Shown: positions 48,149-56,249 of the stretch, piece by piece
Position numbering within the stretch: the first letter of the stretch is position 1
Layout of the letters: each line of letters begins with the position of its first letter
DNA from: an uncultured Bacteroidales bacterium
Lineage (GTDB): Bacteria; Bacteroidota; Bacteroidia; Bacteroidales; Paludibacteraceae
Reading direction: 5' to 3'
NCBI GenBank assembly: GCA_944321895.1
Contig: CALUNA010000009.1
Location: 1-64,000, forward strand
DNA: 64,000 nucleotides
Position numbers and translations under genes: made by a program
The notes under the pieces: model-generated
What the model saw: the letters and a program-made list of their open reading frames with translations, nothing else
Told to the model about the DNA's origin: nothing
Database searches by the model: none

Positions 48149-48202
48149 ATGATTTTTGCAAATATCACAAAATCAGCAAATTAGACCATGTTTCTGAAAA
48201 AT

Positions 48203-48232
48203 AAAAAATCCCACATTTAGTGGGATTTTTTA
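48203..48232. terminator. terminator between CRISPR array and cas2
   Basis: An 11-bp stem (AAAAATCCCAC and its complement) with a 5-nt loop and T/A runs on both sides. It should stop both the rightward array transcript and the leftward cas9-cas1-cas2 transcript. Confidence 0.8.
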
Positions 48233-48255
48233 TTGGTTCACATCAGAAACACTTA

Positions 48256-48588
48256 TCAAAACAATTCCAATTGCTGAACTGGTGGCGTCAATTTTTCGGG
48301 TTTCCGGCTGCAAAACAATTCCATATCTCCAAATTGTTTGTCCGTAATCCGCAAAATACCGACTTGTCCCAAAGGTGGCAAAATATTTTTGACTCGTTTA
48401 ATATGTACATCCGCATTTTCCTGGCTGGGACAGTGGCGCATATAGATTGAAAATTGAAACATAATAAAACCGTCGGCTACCAGTTGTTTCCGAAACTCAC
48501 TGTATGCCTTTCTGTCTTTCTTACTTTCAGTCGGCAAATCGAAAAACACCATTATCCACATAATCCTGTATTCGCTCAGCCGTTGCAT
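48256..48588 (-). CDS. cas2: CRISPR-associated endonuclease Cas2
   Basis: A 110-residue Cas2 of the type II-C form. It has the ferredoxin-like start [19 protein letters not shown], with Asp17 at the metal site, followed by [20 protein letters not shown] shortened here as [11 protein letters not shown], and the C-terminal [11 protein letters not shown] tail. Together with Cas1 it forms the integrase that adds new spacers. It starts 2 bp after the cas1 stop. It is the last gene of the cas9-cas1-cas2 operon and ends 108 bp from the array. Confidence 0.96.
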   Translation of the reverse strand: MQRLSEYRIMWIMVFFDLPTESKKDRKAYSEFRKQLVADGFIMFQFSIYMRHCPSQENADVHIKRVKNILPPLGQVGILRITDKQFGDMELFCSRKPEKLTPPVQQLELF

Positions 48589-48590
48589 AT

Positions 48591-49487
48591 CTATTCCATT
48601 TCCGGGTAAATGATTTTACGTGCTTCACCGGCATAGCATTTTTGCAACGATGCCGTAGTTGTTGTCATGCCCACCATTAGCGGGCTACGTTTACCGTTTA
48701 TTTCGACATCCAAAACTGGTATTTGCAACAACCTCACTTTGGCCTTTTTGTCCAATTCCTCATCGCAAATTCCTTCCTCATGCAATTGCATCACCAATCG
48801 GTCAACATAAGGTCTGTATGGTTCCATAATATCGTCCGCCAAACAATAAGCATTGTATTTATTACGGTGAAAAATGCCAAGGGTTGGCAACAGGCCACTG
48901 CCCACCAATGCCCGGGCTGCAATTCCACGCAAAAGCGCATAACCATAATTCAGCGCCGCATTGGGAAATTCGCCCTCCCGCTCACGTGTAAAATCAGGCA
49001 AAGCAGGAAAAGCATTTTTCCAATAATAGGCGGCTGCCCGCCCTTCCAAATTTTCCGCATCACCGCTTTTTACGTTCTTAGCCCAAACACGCATGTTTTT
49101 GGCAATCACACCCCGTTTTTCCAATAAGCACGCCTGATTATTTATTTTAGCCATTACTGTTTGCTGCCACAATTGCTTTTTCAATGGCAAACTTGCATTT
49201 ATCTGTTCACGTATCCGTTCCGTTTGTGTTGTATTGCCACACAATGGGAGCAATAGGCCAACAGGCAGGTGTTTCTTGTTACAGGTTATCAAGGCTGCAT
49301 TCACTTCCAGTAGAGCTTCTGTTACACTATGTGTCAGCGTAATTTGGGGATGGTCCAGTACAACCACTCCTATATCTTCTATAGAAATGGTTGTTTCTGT
49401 ACTTTCTTCGGGTTTGCGTATACATAGTTGACAATTGCGTACCGACAAATAAGCAGGATTGCCAAAATAGAGTGTGCGTTTAATCAT
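48591..49487 (-). CDS. cas1: CRISPR-associated endonuclease Cas1
   Basis: A 298-residue Cas1 with the metal-binding triad Glu148 (ENLEGRAA), His207 ([10 protein letters not shown]) and Asp218/219 ([12 protein letters not shown]). It integrates spacers as a complex with Cas2. The start ATG overlaps the cas9 stop codon by one base (TAATG), so translation is likely coupled. There is no cas4 or csn2, which defines the locus as type II-C. Confidence 0.97.
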   Translation of the reverse strand: MIKRTLYFGNPAYLSVRNCQLCIRKPEESTETTISIEDIGVVVLDHPQITLTHSVTEALLEVNAALITCNKKHLPVGLLLPLCGNTTQTERIREQINASLPLKKQLWQQTVMAKINNQACLLEKRGVIAKNMRVWAKNVKSGDAENLEGRAAAYYWKNAFPALPDFTREREGEFPNAALNYGYALLRGIAARALVGSGLLPTLGIFHRNKYNAYCLADDIMEPYRPYVDRLVMQLHEEGICDEELDKKAKVRLLQIPVLDVEINGKRSPLMVGMTTTTASLQKCYAGEARKIIYPEME

Positions 49488-52400
49488 TATATAAATACAA
49501 TGTGGTCATTTTCTATTTTAAAGTCTTTATTTTCTATTAAGAAATAGAACTTTTTCAGTGATAACAATAATTTTGGCTGCTCTTTCTCTATATCAAAATT
49601 AGCAAATCCATTGATACCTTTTTTCCCATATTCATTCTCTGGATAATCTTCTTGTAATGCCCGATCATTCCTTGCTTCTATATGACTTTTGAATTGTAAT
49701 CGTCCATCTGTCGGGTTGTATATTCGAGTCATTACATATAATCGCTTCATTAAATTAGAATGGTCAAGCTGGCTAATAATCTGTTTGTATTCATTTATGT
49801 GCAGAATTTGCGTAGAATCAAATTCTTCTGGACGAAACATTATAACTCTTGTACCTGCTTGCAGCATGGCGTACAGAGGAACTTCAGTCGTTTTTTTACC
49901 TTTACCAATCATTTTGTAAGGTTGGAACAATAAATCAGCACGTTTTTCTTTTGCTTTCCGCTGAGCCAGATCCATCAAACTGATGTAGTCATACCCTCTT
50001 TCTGGACTAATTCCGTCCCAATAGATTGCATAGTATAAGTTTTCACCATTAGTAGCATGGTAATATTGCTTATGCTCTTTCATTGAAAGATAGGTATGAC
50101 GTTTGATATCAATAGGCTTACTGCCTGTATTGAAACATCTGATATGTCTTATTTTATTTATTTTCTCACCTTTGCTGTTGAGCATATAGATTCCCTGTTC
50201 GTACGCATCTTTAAATGATGTTCCTGGTTCAAATTGAGACTTCATCATTCTGATTAAGTCTTTGTTGACAATAACTTTCTCTATTTCCTCCCATTTTTTA
50301 AAACCGCCGTCATTGTCATTCTGTTTGAATTTAAGTGGTTTTCTTACTACATATTCAATATTGCCTATACATGGCTCTCCCTGCTCATTTCTTATCAATT
50401 TGTTGTTGTCGTCAAATTGATAGTGTCGTATAGCACCGTAATATGTTTCATCATGTAGTTGCCCTCTGATGCAATCGCCTTGTTGCCATCTGATTTTACC
50501 GTTAAATAAAACTACTTTGCCTCTTCTTCTTATTTTTCGTTTAGCAGGCGTCAATGCTTGGTCTTTTATGATATGGTTTACCAATACATTTTGTTCTATA
50601 AAGGCAGGAAGAGCTGAGATGTTATGCAGATTGCATCTTTTGATAGCTTTGTCCAGTTCCTTTTGTTTCCATTGCGTATCTTTTTGCAATCGTTTGTCTT
50701 CCTGTATCTCATAAAACAATTGCAGCATTTTGTCCCTTATGTTTGATTTAGGAATTAATGTCAATATGCTTGCGTCAATAGCGTGGTGTGAGTGTTTGCT
50801 GCGGTCTTTCTTTTCATCTACACTTTGTACTCCTAACATCTTCCTGAAATCAGCGGTTACGCTGCCTTTTTGTACTTCCACATGGTCAAAAACTGTTTTA
50901 AGATAGTGGTATGCATATTTGGAAATGATACTGGTATCTACCAACTGGTTGTTTCTGAAACCCGTGGTGGCATCTTTCATTTTAAAACGTTCCACTTTGT
51001 TGTGCCAATAGTTAAATTCCATTTCCCATAAACGACGTTGCCGGATGTAATAGTTTTTTTTATCAATATCGCTTGTGGATTTTGCAGCTCCTTTCCAATA
51101 TTCTATTTGGTTCCTGATATTCTCTACCTTGTCTATCCAAGGTTGAATACGTCGTAATATCTCATTGTAATTATCCAATTGGGATGGCAGACGATTTTGC
51201 TTTACAAAGCGGTTAAAGTGAGTTTCGCAGACGGTCAGATTAGCTTGTGAATTGTCAAATGACAAACTGCGTGGGATAGTATGCTCAACTTCAAACTGAT
51301 TGTCATCAAACAAGGCACTGAGGCTTATTATTTTACCAGTATATACGCAACGGCATCCCTGTTCTAACCACAATTGGTATTTGGTTATATCTTTCACATA
51401 TTTCTCACCTTTCTCTCTTTTCTGTTTTGGAGGTTGGTAGGTTGCTCCGTCTTCCAAAATTTCATGTTGTTCAAAGAAATAGCGTACTTTTTCAATATCT
51501 TTTTCCGAGATATTCCTTTCGCTGAAAACCTCATTCAATATCTTTTTAATAGCTTCGTTTTCTTTTTCTCTTTCCTTATTGTATGTTTCCAATGCCCAAC
51601 GTGTGTTGGCGTCGTTCAGTTGGCGTGCCGTTTCTATAACAACACGGGTTTCATTATTGATGATACCTTTTTTGAGTAAATTGTTCACCTGTTTGCGTAA
51701 ACAATGCAGCACACGCATTGCCATTGGGTTTTTAAGTGCACCTTTTACAGGGCTTCCCAATTTGCCTGTTTTTGAATGTGCATAAAAGTCAATGGCTGAA
51801 GGATGATACAGTTTTTCTAATGATTTGCTGTCCAAATCATTAAACTGTTCAAGTAAGTATGCTTTCATGGCATCTTGCATCTTGGGAATCTTATAATAGT
51901 CCCTTTGGGTGCTTTGATAGAAAGCTTGATATTTTTCAGTTACATCTTGTATGATGGTGTTTCTGTATTCAGCATCCAATTCCTCCCAAGATTTCTTTCC
52001 TATGGAATTAACACAAGCCTCAACAATATCTTTATGGTCGCTCTCATCCAATTGATAATTGTAGTCATGTACACCCCAACGTTCATCCATTTCCAAAGAC
52101 TTGTAATTGGCTATAAGGGAATTGGTAATGTTAAATATGAGTTTCTGTTGGGAAATATCATGCTGTAATTGGTCTAGTTGTCCTATCAATTCGTCTTTGA
52201 TATGTAGCCAACGTTCTTTACCGATAATTTCCGGAATCTTGGCCAATAGGACGGCATGACTATAAATGTATCCTTGACGTAAGAATGGAAGTATGTTGTT
52301 GATTGCCTTTTTGCTCAAGGAGGCATAGCCTTGTTGCATGGCTTCATATATTCGTATGAGTTCTTGACTGTGCTCTTTGTCCAAGCCTAATTTTTCAATA

Positions 52401-53761
52401 GCGAAATTGTATAAAAACTCTTCGTCATCACACGCAAAACATACATGCCATATGTCTTCCAAAGTATAGCTAACTCTATGTGTAATCCCATTTTTGATGT
52501 TGCGTTTTTCCGCTTCTGTGTGAATGCAGATTTCTTTCCAGTTTTCGCCAAATAGTTTTCTGAAACGAGCACTGATAGAGCAAGCTGATACACTGGTATT
52601 GTCTTTATAATTAATGCATTTCTCTTTATATGATAATGGATAACCAATGTTTTTTTCAAGCCATTCTCTTATTTCGATAAATTTAAAAACAGCTTTGGTG
52701 CGCATGAATTTTGACCTATATAGTACCTGTCGTTGTTCTTCATTCAACGTCTGCCATATATCTTTATCAGATTTCCTATATTTAATGTTATTGATGAATG
52801 TCAATGCCCTAAATTCCTCAAAATCAGGATGACATATAGGACAACGTGGCTTTTTGGGTTCTAAAGTACATTTTCCAACCAAACCTTTTTGCGAACGTAA
52901 AGGGCGTTTATAGAAAATAGTACCTTCATCTTTTTTTGTACTCAATATACAGCGGCAAAAATCAGGATTTGATTGGTCTAAGCCTTGATACTTGAAAATA
53001 GCGTTGATTTCATCTCTATATTGGGAACGTACTGCCTGATATTCGCTACCACGTATGCGTATGCCTTCTTTTTCCATAAGGGCAAATGCACAACCAATGG
53101 TGGGGCTGTTATGGGCTACCATGTATTCGGTTAATGCTTTGGATCTTTTTTCTTCTGATTCTTTAAAAGAGATACTTTCTTCTTCGCTCTCAACATTATA
53201 TTTGATTTCTTTCTTTTCCTGTTCTACCTTTGTTTCTCCTTTGCTGCTTTTGAAACCACGTCTTTGGGCAATATGATACAACGCTCTGCCTAATTTGAAA
53301 CGGTCGGTCTCATTTTCAAAATTGTATTTTATTTCCATCAACTCTTTGCGCAACTGATAGGGAGTGTATTCGCTTATGCCGTCTCCATCAAAATCGCATC
53401 TTACCCATTGTTCAAATTTTTGTACATTTACCGGGTATTGGCGTTTGAGACCTTTTTTCTTGTCATAACGCCTCCATTGGTCAAGTTCATCAATTGTCAA
53501 CGGACACATTTTGTGTTCTATGAGTAATGCCAGAGTTCCCCATATGCGATATTTACGTGTTTTATATAGATTGCGTGCAGAGCGTTTTTGTGTGCGTTGT
53601 GCGGCATAAGAGAATTCACCTGACTTCCCATTTCCTACGCCAGATGGAAATATTAATGCGGAAAAGAAGTCTAATTGTTCTGTGATGTTTGGTGATTGTT
53701 CATAGTTTCTTACGCAAATTCCGATAGAATTTGTCCCTAAATCAAATCCAGCCGTTTTCAT
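49487..53761 (-). CDS. cas9: CRISPR-associated endonuclease Cas9, type II-C
   Basis: A 1424-residue Cas9 with all catalytic parts: RuvC-I Asp7 (GFDLGTNSIG), the Arg-rich bridge helix (about 55-75: QRTQKRSARNLYKTRKYR), RuvC-II Glu710 (VVIETARQ), the HNH domain with His827 (FEVEHTIPRS) and a downstream Asn, and RuvC-III with HHAIDA and Asp996. The segment EPKKPRCPICHPDFEEFR (about 290-310) is a Bacteroidota II-C hallmark. It cleaves DNA directed by the crRNA from the array at 46512 and the tracrRNA at 53813. The PAM cannot be read from sequence. The promoter is in the palindrome at 53802-53820. Confidence 0.98.
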   Translation of the reverse strand: MKTAGFDLGTNSIGICVRNYEQSPNITEQLDFFSALIFPSGVGNGKSGEFSYAAQRTQKRSARNLYKTRKYRIWGTLALLIEHKMCPLTIDELDQWRRYDKKKGLKRQYPVNVQKFEQWVRCDFDGDGISEYTPYQLRKELMEIKYNFENETDRFKLGRALYHIAQRRGFKSSKGETKVEQEKKEIKYNVESEEESISFKESEEKRSKALTEYMVAHNSPTIGCAFALMEKEGIRIRGSEYQAVRSQYRDEINAIFKYQGLDQSNPDFCRCILSTKKDEGTIFYKRPLRSQKGLVGKCTLEPKKPRCPICHPDFEEFRALTFINNIKYRKSDKDIWQTLNEEQRQVLYRSKFMRTKAVFKFIEIREWLEKNIGYPLSYKEKCINYKDNTSVSACSISARFRKLFGENWKEICIHTEAEKRNIKNGITHRVSYTLEDIWHVCFACDDEEFLYNFAIEKLGLDKEHSQELIRIYEAMQQGYASLSKKAINNILPFLRQGYIYSHAVLLAKIPEIIGKERWLHIKDELIGQLDQLQHDISQQKLIFNITNSLIANYKSLEMDERWGVHDYNYQLDESDHKDIVEACVNSIGKKSWEELDAEYRNTIIQDVTEKYQAFYQSTQRDYYKIPKMQDAMKAYLLEQFNDLDSKSLEKLYHPSAIDFYAHSKTGKLGSPVKGALKNPMAMRVLHCLRKQVNNLLKKGIINNETRVVIETARQLNDANTRWALETYNKEREKENEAIKKILNEVFSERNISEKDIEKVRYFFEQHEILEDGATYQPPKQKREKGEKYVKDITKYQLWLEQGCRCVYTGKIISLSALFDDNQFEVEHTIPRSLSFDNSQANLTVCETHFNRFVKQNRLPSQLDNYNEILRRIQPWIDKVENIRNQIEYWKGAAKSTSDIDKKNYYIRQRRLWEMEFNYWHNKVERFKMKDATTGFRNNQLVDTSIISKYAYHYLKTVFDHVEVQKGSVTADFRKMLGVQSVDEKKDRSKHSHHAIDASILTLIPKSNIRDKMLQLFYEIQEDKRLQKDTQWKQKELDKAIKRCNLHNISALPAFIEQNVLVNHIIKDQALTPAKRKIRRRGKVVLFNGKIRWQQGDCIRGQLHDETYYGAIRHYQFDDNNKLIRNEQGEPCIGNIEYVVRKPLKFKQNDNDGGFKKWEEIEKVIVNKDLIRMMKSQFEPGTSFKDAYEQGIYMLNSKGEKINKIRHIRCFNTGSKPIDIKRHTYLSMKEHKQYYHATNGENLYYAIYWDGISPERGYDYISLMDLAQRKAKEKRADLLFQPYKMIGKGKKTTEVPLYAMLQAGTRVIMFRPEEFDSTQILHINEYKQIISQLDHSNLMKRLYVMTRIYNPTDGRLQFKSHIEARNDRALQEDYPENEYGKKGINGFANFDIEKEQPKLLLSLKKFYFLIENKDFKIENDHIVFI

Positions 53762-53777
53762 GTTTTTGTATTAAATA

Positions 53778-53809
53778 TTTGGTTAATATATTTCTTTTGT
53801 TTATCTTTG
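53778..53809 (+). promoter_or_regulatory. promoter of tracrRNA
   Basis: TTTG at 53778-53781, exactly 20 nt, then TATCTTTG at 53802-53809. Transcription would start close to 53813, the first base that pairs with the crRNA repeat. Confidence 0.7.
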
Positions 53810-53812
53810 CCG

Positions 53813-53841
53813 CAAAGATACAAGTGAAAGACTTTTCACAA
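53813..53841 (-). promoter_or_regulatory. promoter of cas9 inside the anti-repeat
   Basis: On the minus strand, TTG (53839-53841), 18 nt, then TATCTTTG (53813-53820). This is the mirror half of the palindrome TATCTTTGCCGCAAAGATA (53802-53820). Transcription would start near 53806 and leave a leader of about 45 nt before cas9. Confidence 0.55.
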
Positions 53842-53897
53842 TAAGGCTATAAGCCGAAGAGTTCTTAATCCCGCGTACTCCGTGGGATTTTTTATTT
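53813..53897 (+). ncRNA. tracrRNA
   Basis: An approximately 85-nt RNA divergent from cas9. Its 5' part (53813-53841) is the anti-repeat: CAAAGATACAA pairs 11 bp with the repeat, then TGAAAG pairs 6 bp and TTCACAAT pairs 7-8 bp, with two bulges, about 24 pairs in total. ATAAGGCTATAAGCCGAAGAG forms the nexus hairpin, in the position and sequence context (ACAATAAGGC) known from Neisseria tracrRNA. A 9-bp GC hairpin (AATCCCGCG, loop TACTC) followed by T6 (53888-53893) is the terminator. Confidence 0.9.
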
Positions 53898-53972
53898 CAC
53901 AAAATTACAAACTTTTATCAAAACCACAAACTTACCATTATTTTTACAAGAAAAACATCACCAGAAAAAACA

Positions 53973-54007
53973 AATAAGGCCATAAGCCGCCTTGGCTTAT
54001 GACCTTA
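53973..54007 (-). terminator. terminator of tRNA-Ser
   Basis: A 14-bp hairpin (arms around CATAAGCC/GGCTTATG with one mismatch); on the minus strand it is followed by T-rich TTATTTGTTTTTTC. It is just beyond the 3' end of tRNA-Ser. Its left arm resembles the tracrRNA nexus. Confidence 0.65.
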
Positions 54008-54029
54008 TAACAAAAACAAAACAAATGTG

Positions 54030-54117
54030 CGGAAGCGGGGGGATTCGAACCCCCGGTACGGAAATCCCGTACGTCAGTTTAGCAAACTGGTGGTTTCAGC
54101 CACTCACCCACACTTCC
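54030..54117 (-). tRNA. tRNA-Ser (GCU)
   Basis: An 88-nt class II tRNA with a 7-bp acceptor stem (GGAAGTG with CGCTTCC), discriminator G, long variable arm (GTACGGGATTTCCGTAC region) and T arm GGTTCGAATCC. Anticodon GCT lies in the loop of CAGTTTGCTAAACTG. No CCA is encoded. Promoter box TACTTTTG on the minus strand at 54132-54139. Confidence 0.96.
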
Positions 54118-54131
54118 TGACTTTGCGGGTG

Positions 54132-54139
54132 CAAAAGTA
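54132..54139 (-). promoter_or_regulatory. -7 box (TACTTTTG) of tRNA-Ser
   Basis: Reads TACTTTTG on the minus strand, 15 bp before the mature tRNA 5' end. Confidence 0.55.
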
Positions 54140-54193
54140 CAAAACTCTTTCGATTGAGCAAATATTTTCCGCATTTTTTCCAAAACAAATGCC

Positions 54194-54201
54194 TATTTTT
54201 G
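54194..54201 (+). promoter_or_regulatory. -7 box (TATTTTTG) of mltG
   Basis: TATTTTTG lies 26 bp before ATG 54228. Confidence 0.5.
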
Positions 54202-54227
54202 CCGCAAAATTCTATCATACATATCAA

Positions 54228-55262
54228 ATGGCACCCAGAACCAAAATCATCCTGTCCGTATGCGCCGTTATCATCGGCATTTGCGCCATTATCGGTTGTC
54301 AGCAGGCCTACCGGATGTTTTACCGGAACATTCACAGCATAAACGGCGAAAAAAACTATATATACGTATATAAAAACACCACGTTTGAGCAATTGTTGTC
54401 CGAAATAAAAACGCACAACGTGATAGAATCCGAAAGCACATTCCGGTTCCATGCCCGGCTGCTGCATTTCACAACGCCCAAAGCGGGCAGATATTTAATC
54501 AACGCCCAAGAAAGTGACCTGCAACTTATCCGCAAGCTGCGCAATGGCGAACAGACGCCCACATCGCTCACATTCAACAATATACGTACAAAGGAACAGT
54601 TGGCAGGAAGGCTCGGCAGCCAACTGATGCTTGATTCAATCACCATCCTGCAACATCTGAATGACAAGGATTTTCTGAAACAATACGACCTGACGCCCGA
54701 AACGGCCGTGTGCATATTTATCCCGAACACGTATGAAGTTTTCTGGAACATTTCCGTCGAACAACTGTTCAACCGGATGCAAAAAGAATACAAACATTTT
54801 TGGAATGAAAACCGTCTTGCACTGGCTAAGCAAGCCGGACTGACTCCGGTTGAAGTCTGCATTCTGGCATCCATTGTGGAAGAAGAGACCAACAAAAGTG
54901 CCGAGAAACCGATTATCGCAGGCCTGTACATCAACCGGTTGCGTATAGGCATGCCCCTGCAAGCCTGCCCCACCATCCGGTTTGCGCTGAATGATTTCAC
55001 GCTGAACCGGGTTCTGCTGAAGCATATCCAAACGGATTCACCTTATAACACCTACAAATACAAGGGATTACCACCGGGTCCGATACGCATACCCACAGGC
55101 AGCACCATGGATGCCGTCTTGAATTACACGCATCACAACTACCTGTACATGTGTGCCAAGGAAACGTTCAACGGCGAGCACAATTTTGCGCGGACACTGA
55201 CCGAACACAATCGGAACGCGGCACGCTACCAGCGGGAATTAAACAAAAGAAAAATTTACTGA
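54228..55262 (+). CDS. mltG: endolytic murein transglycosylase MltG
   Basis: 344 residues when started at ATG 54228; the longer open frame runs through the tRNA-Ser gene and is not real. One N-terminal membrane helix (about 6-28: IILSVCAVIIGICAIIGC) anchors a periplasmic LysM-like region and the YceG/MltG catalytic domain. ILASIVEEETN carries the catalytic Glu at position 218. The later PTIRFAL, SPYNTYKYKGLPPGPI and FARTLTEHN motifs are typical. It cleaves nascent peptidoglycan strands and is thought to terminate their growth. Confidence 0.93.
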   Translation: MAPRTKIILSVCAVIIGICAIIGCQQAYRMFYRNIHSINGEKNYIYVYKNTTFEQLLSEIKTHNVIESESTFRFHARLLHFTTPKAGRYLINAQESDLQLIRKLRNGEQTPTSLTFNNIRTKEQLAGRLGSQLMLDSITILQHLNDKDFLKQYDLTPETAVCIFIPNTYEVFWNISVEQLFNRMQKEYKHFWNENRLALAKQAGLTPVEVCILASIVEEETNKSAEKPIIAGLYINRLRIGMPLQACPTIRFALNDFTLNRVLLKHIQTDSPYNTYKYKGLPPGPIRIPTGSTMDAVLNYTHHNYLYMCAKETFNGEHNFARTLTEHNRNAARYQRELNKRKIY

Positions 55263-55263
55263 C

Positions 55264-55935
55264 CTAATCGCAAAGCACGTACAAATCTTTGCGCGGATTA
55301 ACCAACATCACCGGGATGGATGCATGCATAATGGCATATTCTTCAGGCGTACCGAAAAAGATGTCATCAAGGCCATAGTCGCGGGATGAAGAAAGCACGA
55401 GCATGCCGGCGGCCATTTGGTTTGCCATCTGCACGGCCTCCCTGAATAGCTTGAAACTGTCGGAACGGGCTTTTTGCAGTTCATAGTCCGCCTGGAACTT
55501 CTGAAACAGACCGGCAATCTTGTTCACATTGCGCTGTGCACGGGAACCATAATCGTTGGCTTGCAGCAGAGTGGTATGTGACTGGCAAAAGCGCCAGAAC
55601 ATGACTGCGTATTGTCCTTTCCCGACCTCTTCCTCCAAAAAACCGACCGGTACAAGCAAATGCCTGAAGTCATGCAGCTCTACCCTATCCGTCAGAAAAA
55701 CATACGGTATGCGCAAAAACCTGCACGTTTTCAGGGATTTGCGAATCATTCTTGTTTTGTGAGGCATGCAAATAAACAAAAAGAGGACTTCGTGCTGACT
55801 GCAAAAGTCTTCCACATCGGCCAGATCCATGGTTTCCTGCCGGAATTCACGTTTGAAACATGCGGCCAGTTCCATCAACCGTGCCACACTGGTCTCCGAC
55901 AAAGAAACATCCGGATGTGTTACCAATAGAATCAT
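55264..55935 (-). CDS. universal stress protein-like protein
   Basis: A 223-residue soluble protein that resembles one USP/adenine nucleotide alpha-hydrolase-like pair of Rossmann half-domains. Evidence is the strand-loop pattern at ILLVTHPDVSLSETSVARLMEL, quoted in part as ILLVTHPDVSLSE, the central HDFRHLLVPVGF, and the C-terminal MLVLSSSRDYGLDDIFFGTPEE followed by IPVMLVNPR (in part MLVLSSSRDYGLDD). The usual ATP-binding GxxGx9GS(T/S) motif is not clearly present, so nucleotide binding is doubtful. It is convergent with mltG, with 1 bp between the stops. Confidence 0.55.
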   Translation of the reverse strand: MILLVTHPDVSLSETSVARLMELAACFKREFRQETMDLADVEDFCSQHEVLFLFICMPHKTRMIRKSLKTCRFLRIPYVFLTDRVELHDFRHLLVPVGFLEEEVGKGQYAVMFWRFCQSHTTLLQANDYGSRAQRNVNKIAGLFQKFQADYELQKARSDSFKLFREAVQMANQMAAGMLVLSSSRDYGLDDIFFGTPEEYAIMHASIPVMLVNPRKDLYVLCD

Positions 55936-56028
55936 ATTACATCAATTTAAAAGCGACGAGGGATATAAAAAAATATCAGCCGCTATTTTTTGAAATAAAC
56001 GACTGATACTCCCGATTGTTTAACCTCG

Positions 56029-56103
56029 TGGGCGTTGACGGATTCGAACCGCCGACCCTCTGCTTGTAAGGCAGATGCTCTGAACCAGCTGAGCTAAACG
56101 CCC
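56029..56103 (-). tRNA. tRNA-Val (UAC)
   Basis: A 75-nt tRNA with acceptor stem GGGCGTT/AACGCCC, discriminator A, D arm TAGCTCAGCTGG, T arm GGTTCGAATCC and anticodon TAC in the loop CTTACAA. No CCA is encoded. Promoter box TATCTTTG on the minus strand at 56138-56145. Confidence 0.96.
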
Positions 56104-56137
56104 TCGTTGCTTCCCGTTTCGTTCCTGAAAGCGGGTG

Positions 56138-56145
56138 CAAAGATA
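56138..56145 (-). promoter_or_regulatory. -7 box (TATCTTTG) of tRNA-Val
   Basis: Reads TATCTTTG on the minus strand, 35 bp before the mature tRNA 5' end. Confidence 0.55.
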
Positions 56146-56249
56146 CGAGCTTTTTTGAAACCACCAAAATATTTCTGCACTTTTTTTTGTTTTTTCTTCA
56201 TGCATTATCATAAACAATTGATTTACAGTGCAGCATATTTCTGTTTTAA

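Noticed and set aside
46623-48168. Several minus-strand open frames encoding repeated FLMSKIQNLKAIHN and SDVKDTKFESNSQ
   Set aside because: They are translations of the CRISPR repeats; the period of 75-76 nt and the repeat structure explain them.
54027-54227. N-terminal extension of mltG upstream of 54228
   Set aside because: It would be translated through the tRNA-Ser gene and its promoter, and it would bury the membrane anchor inside the protein.
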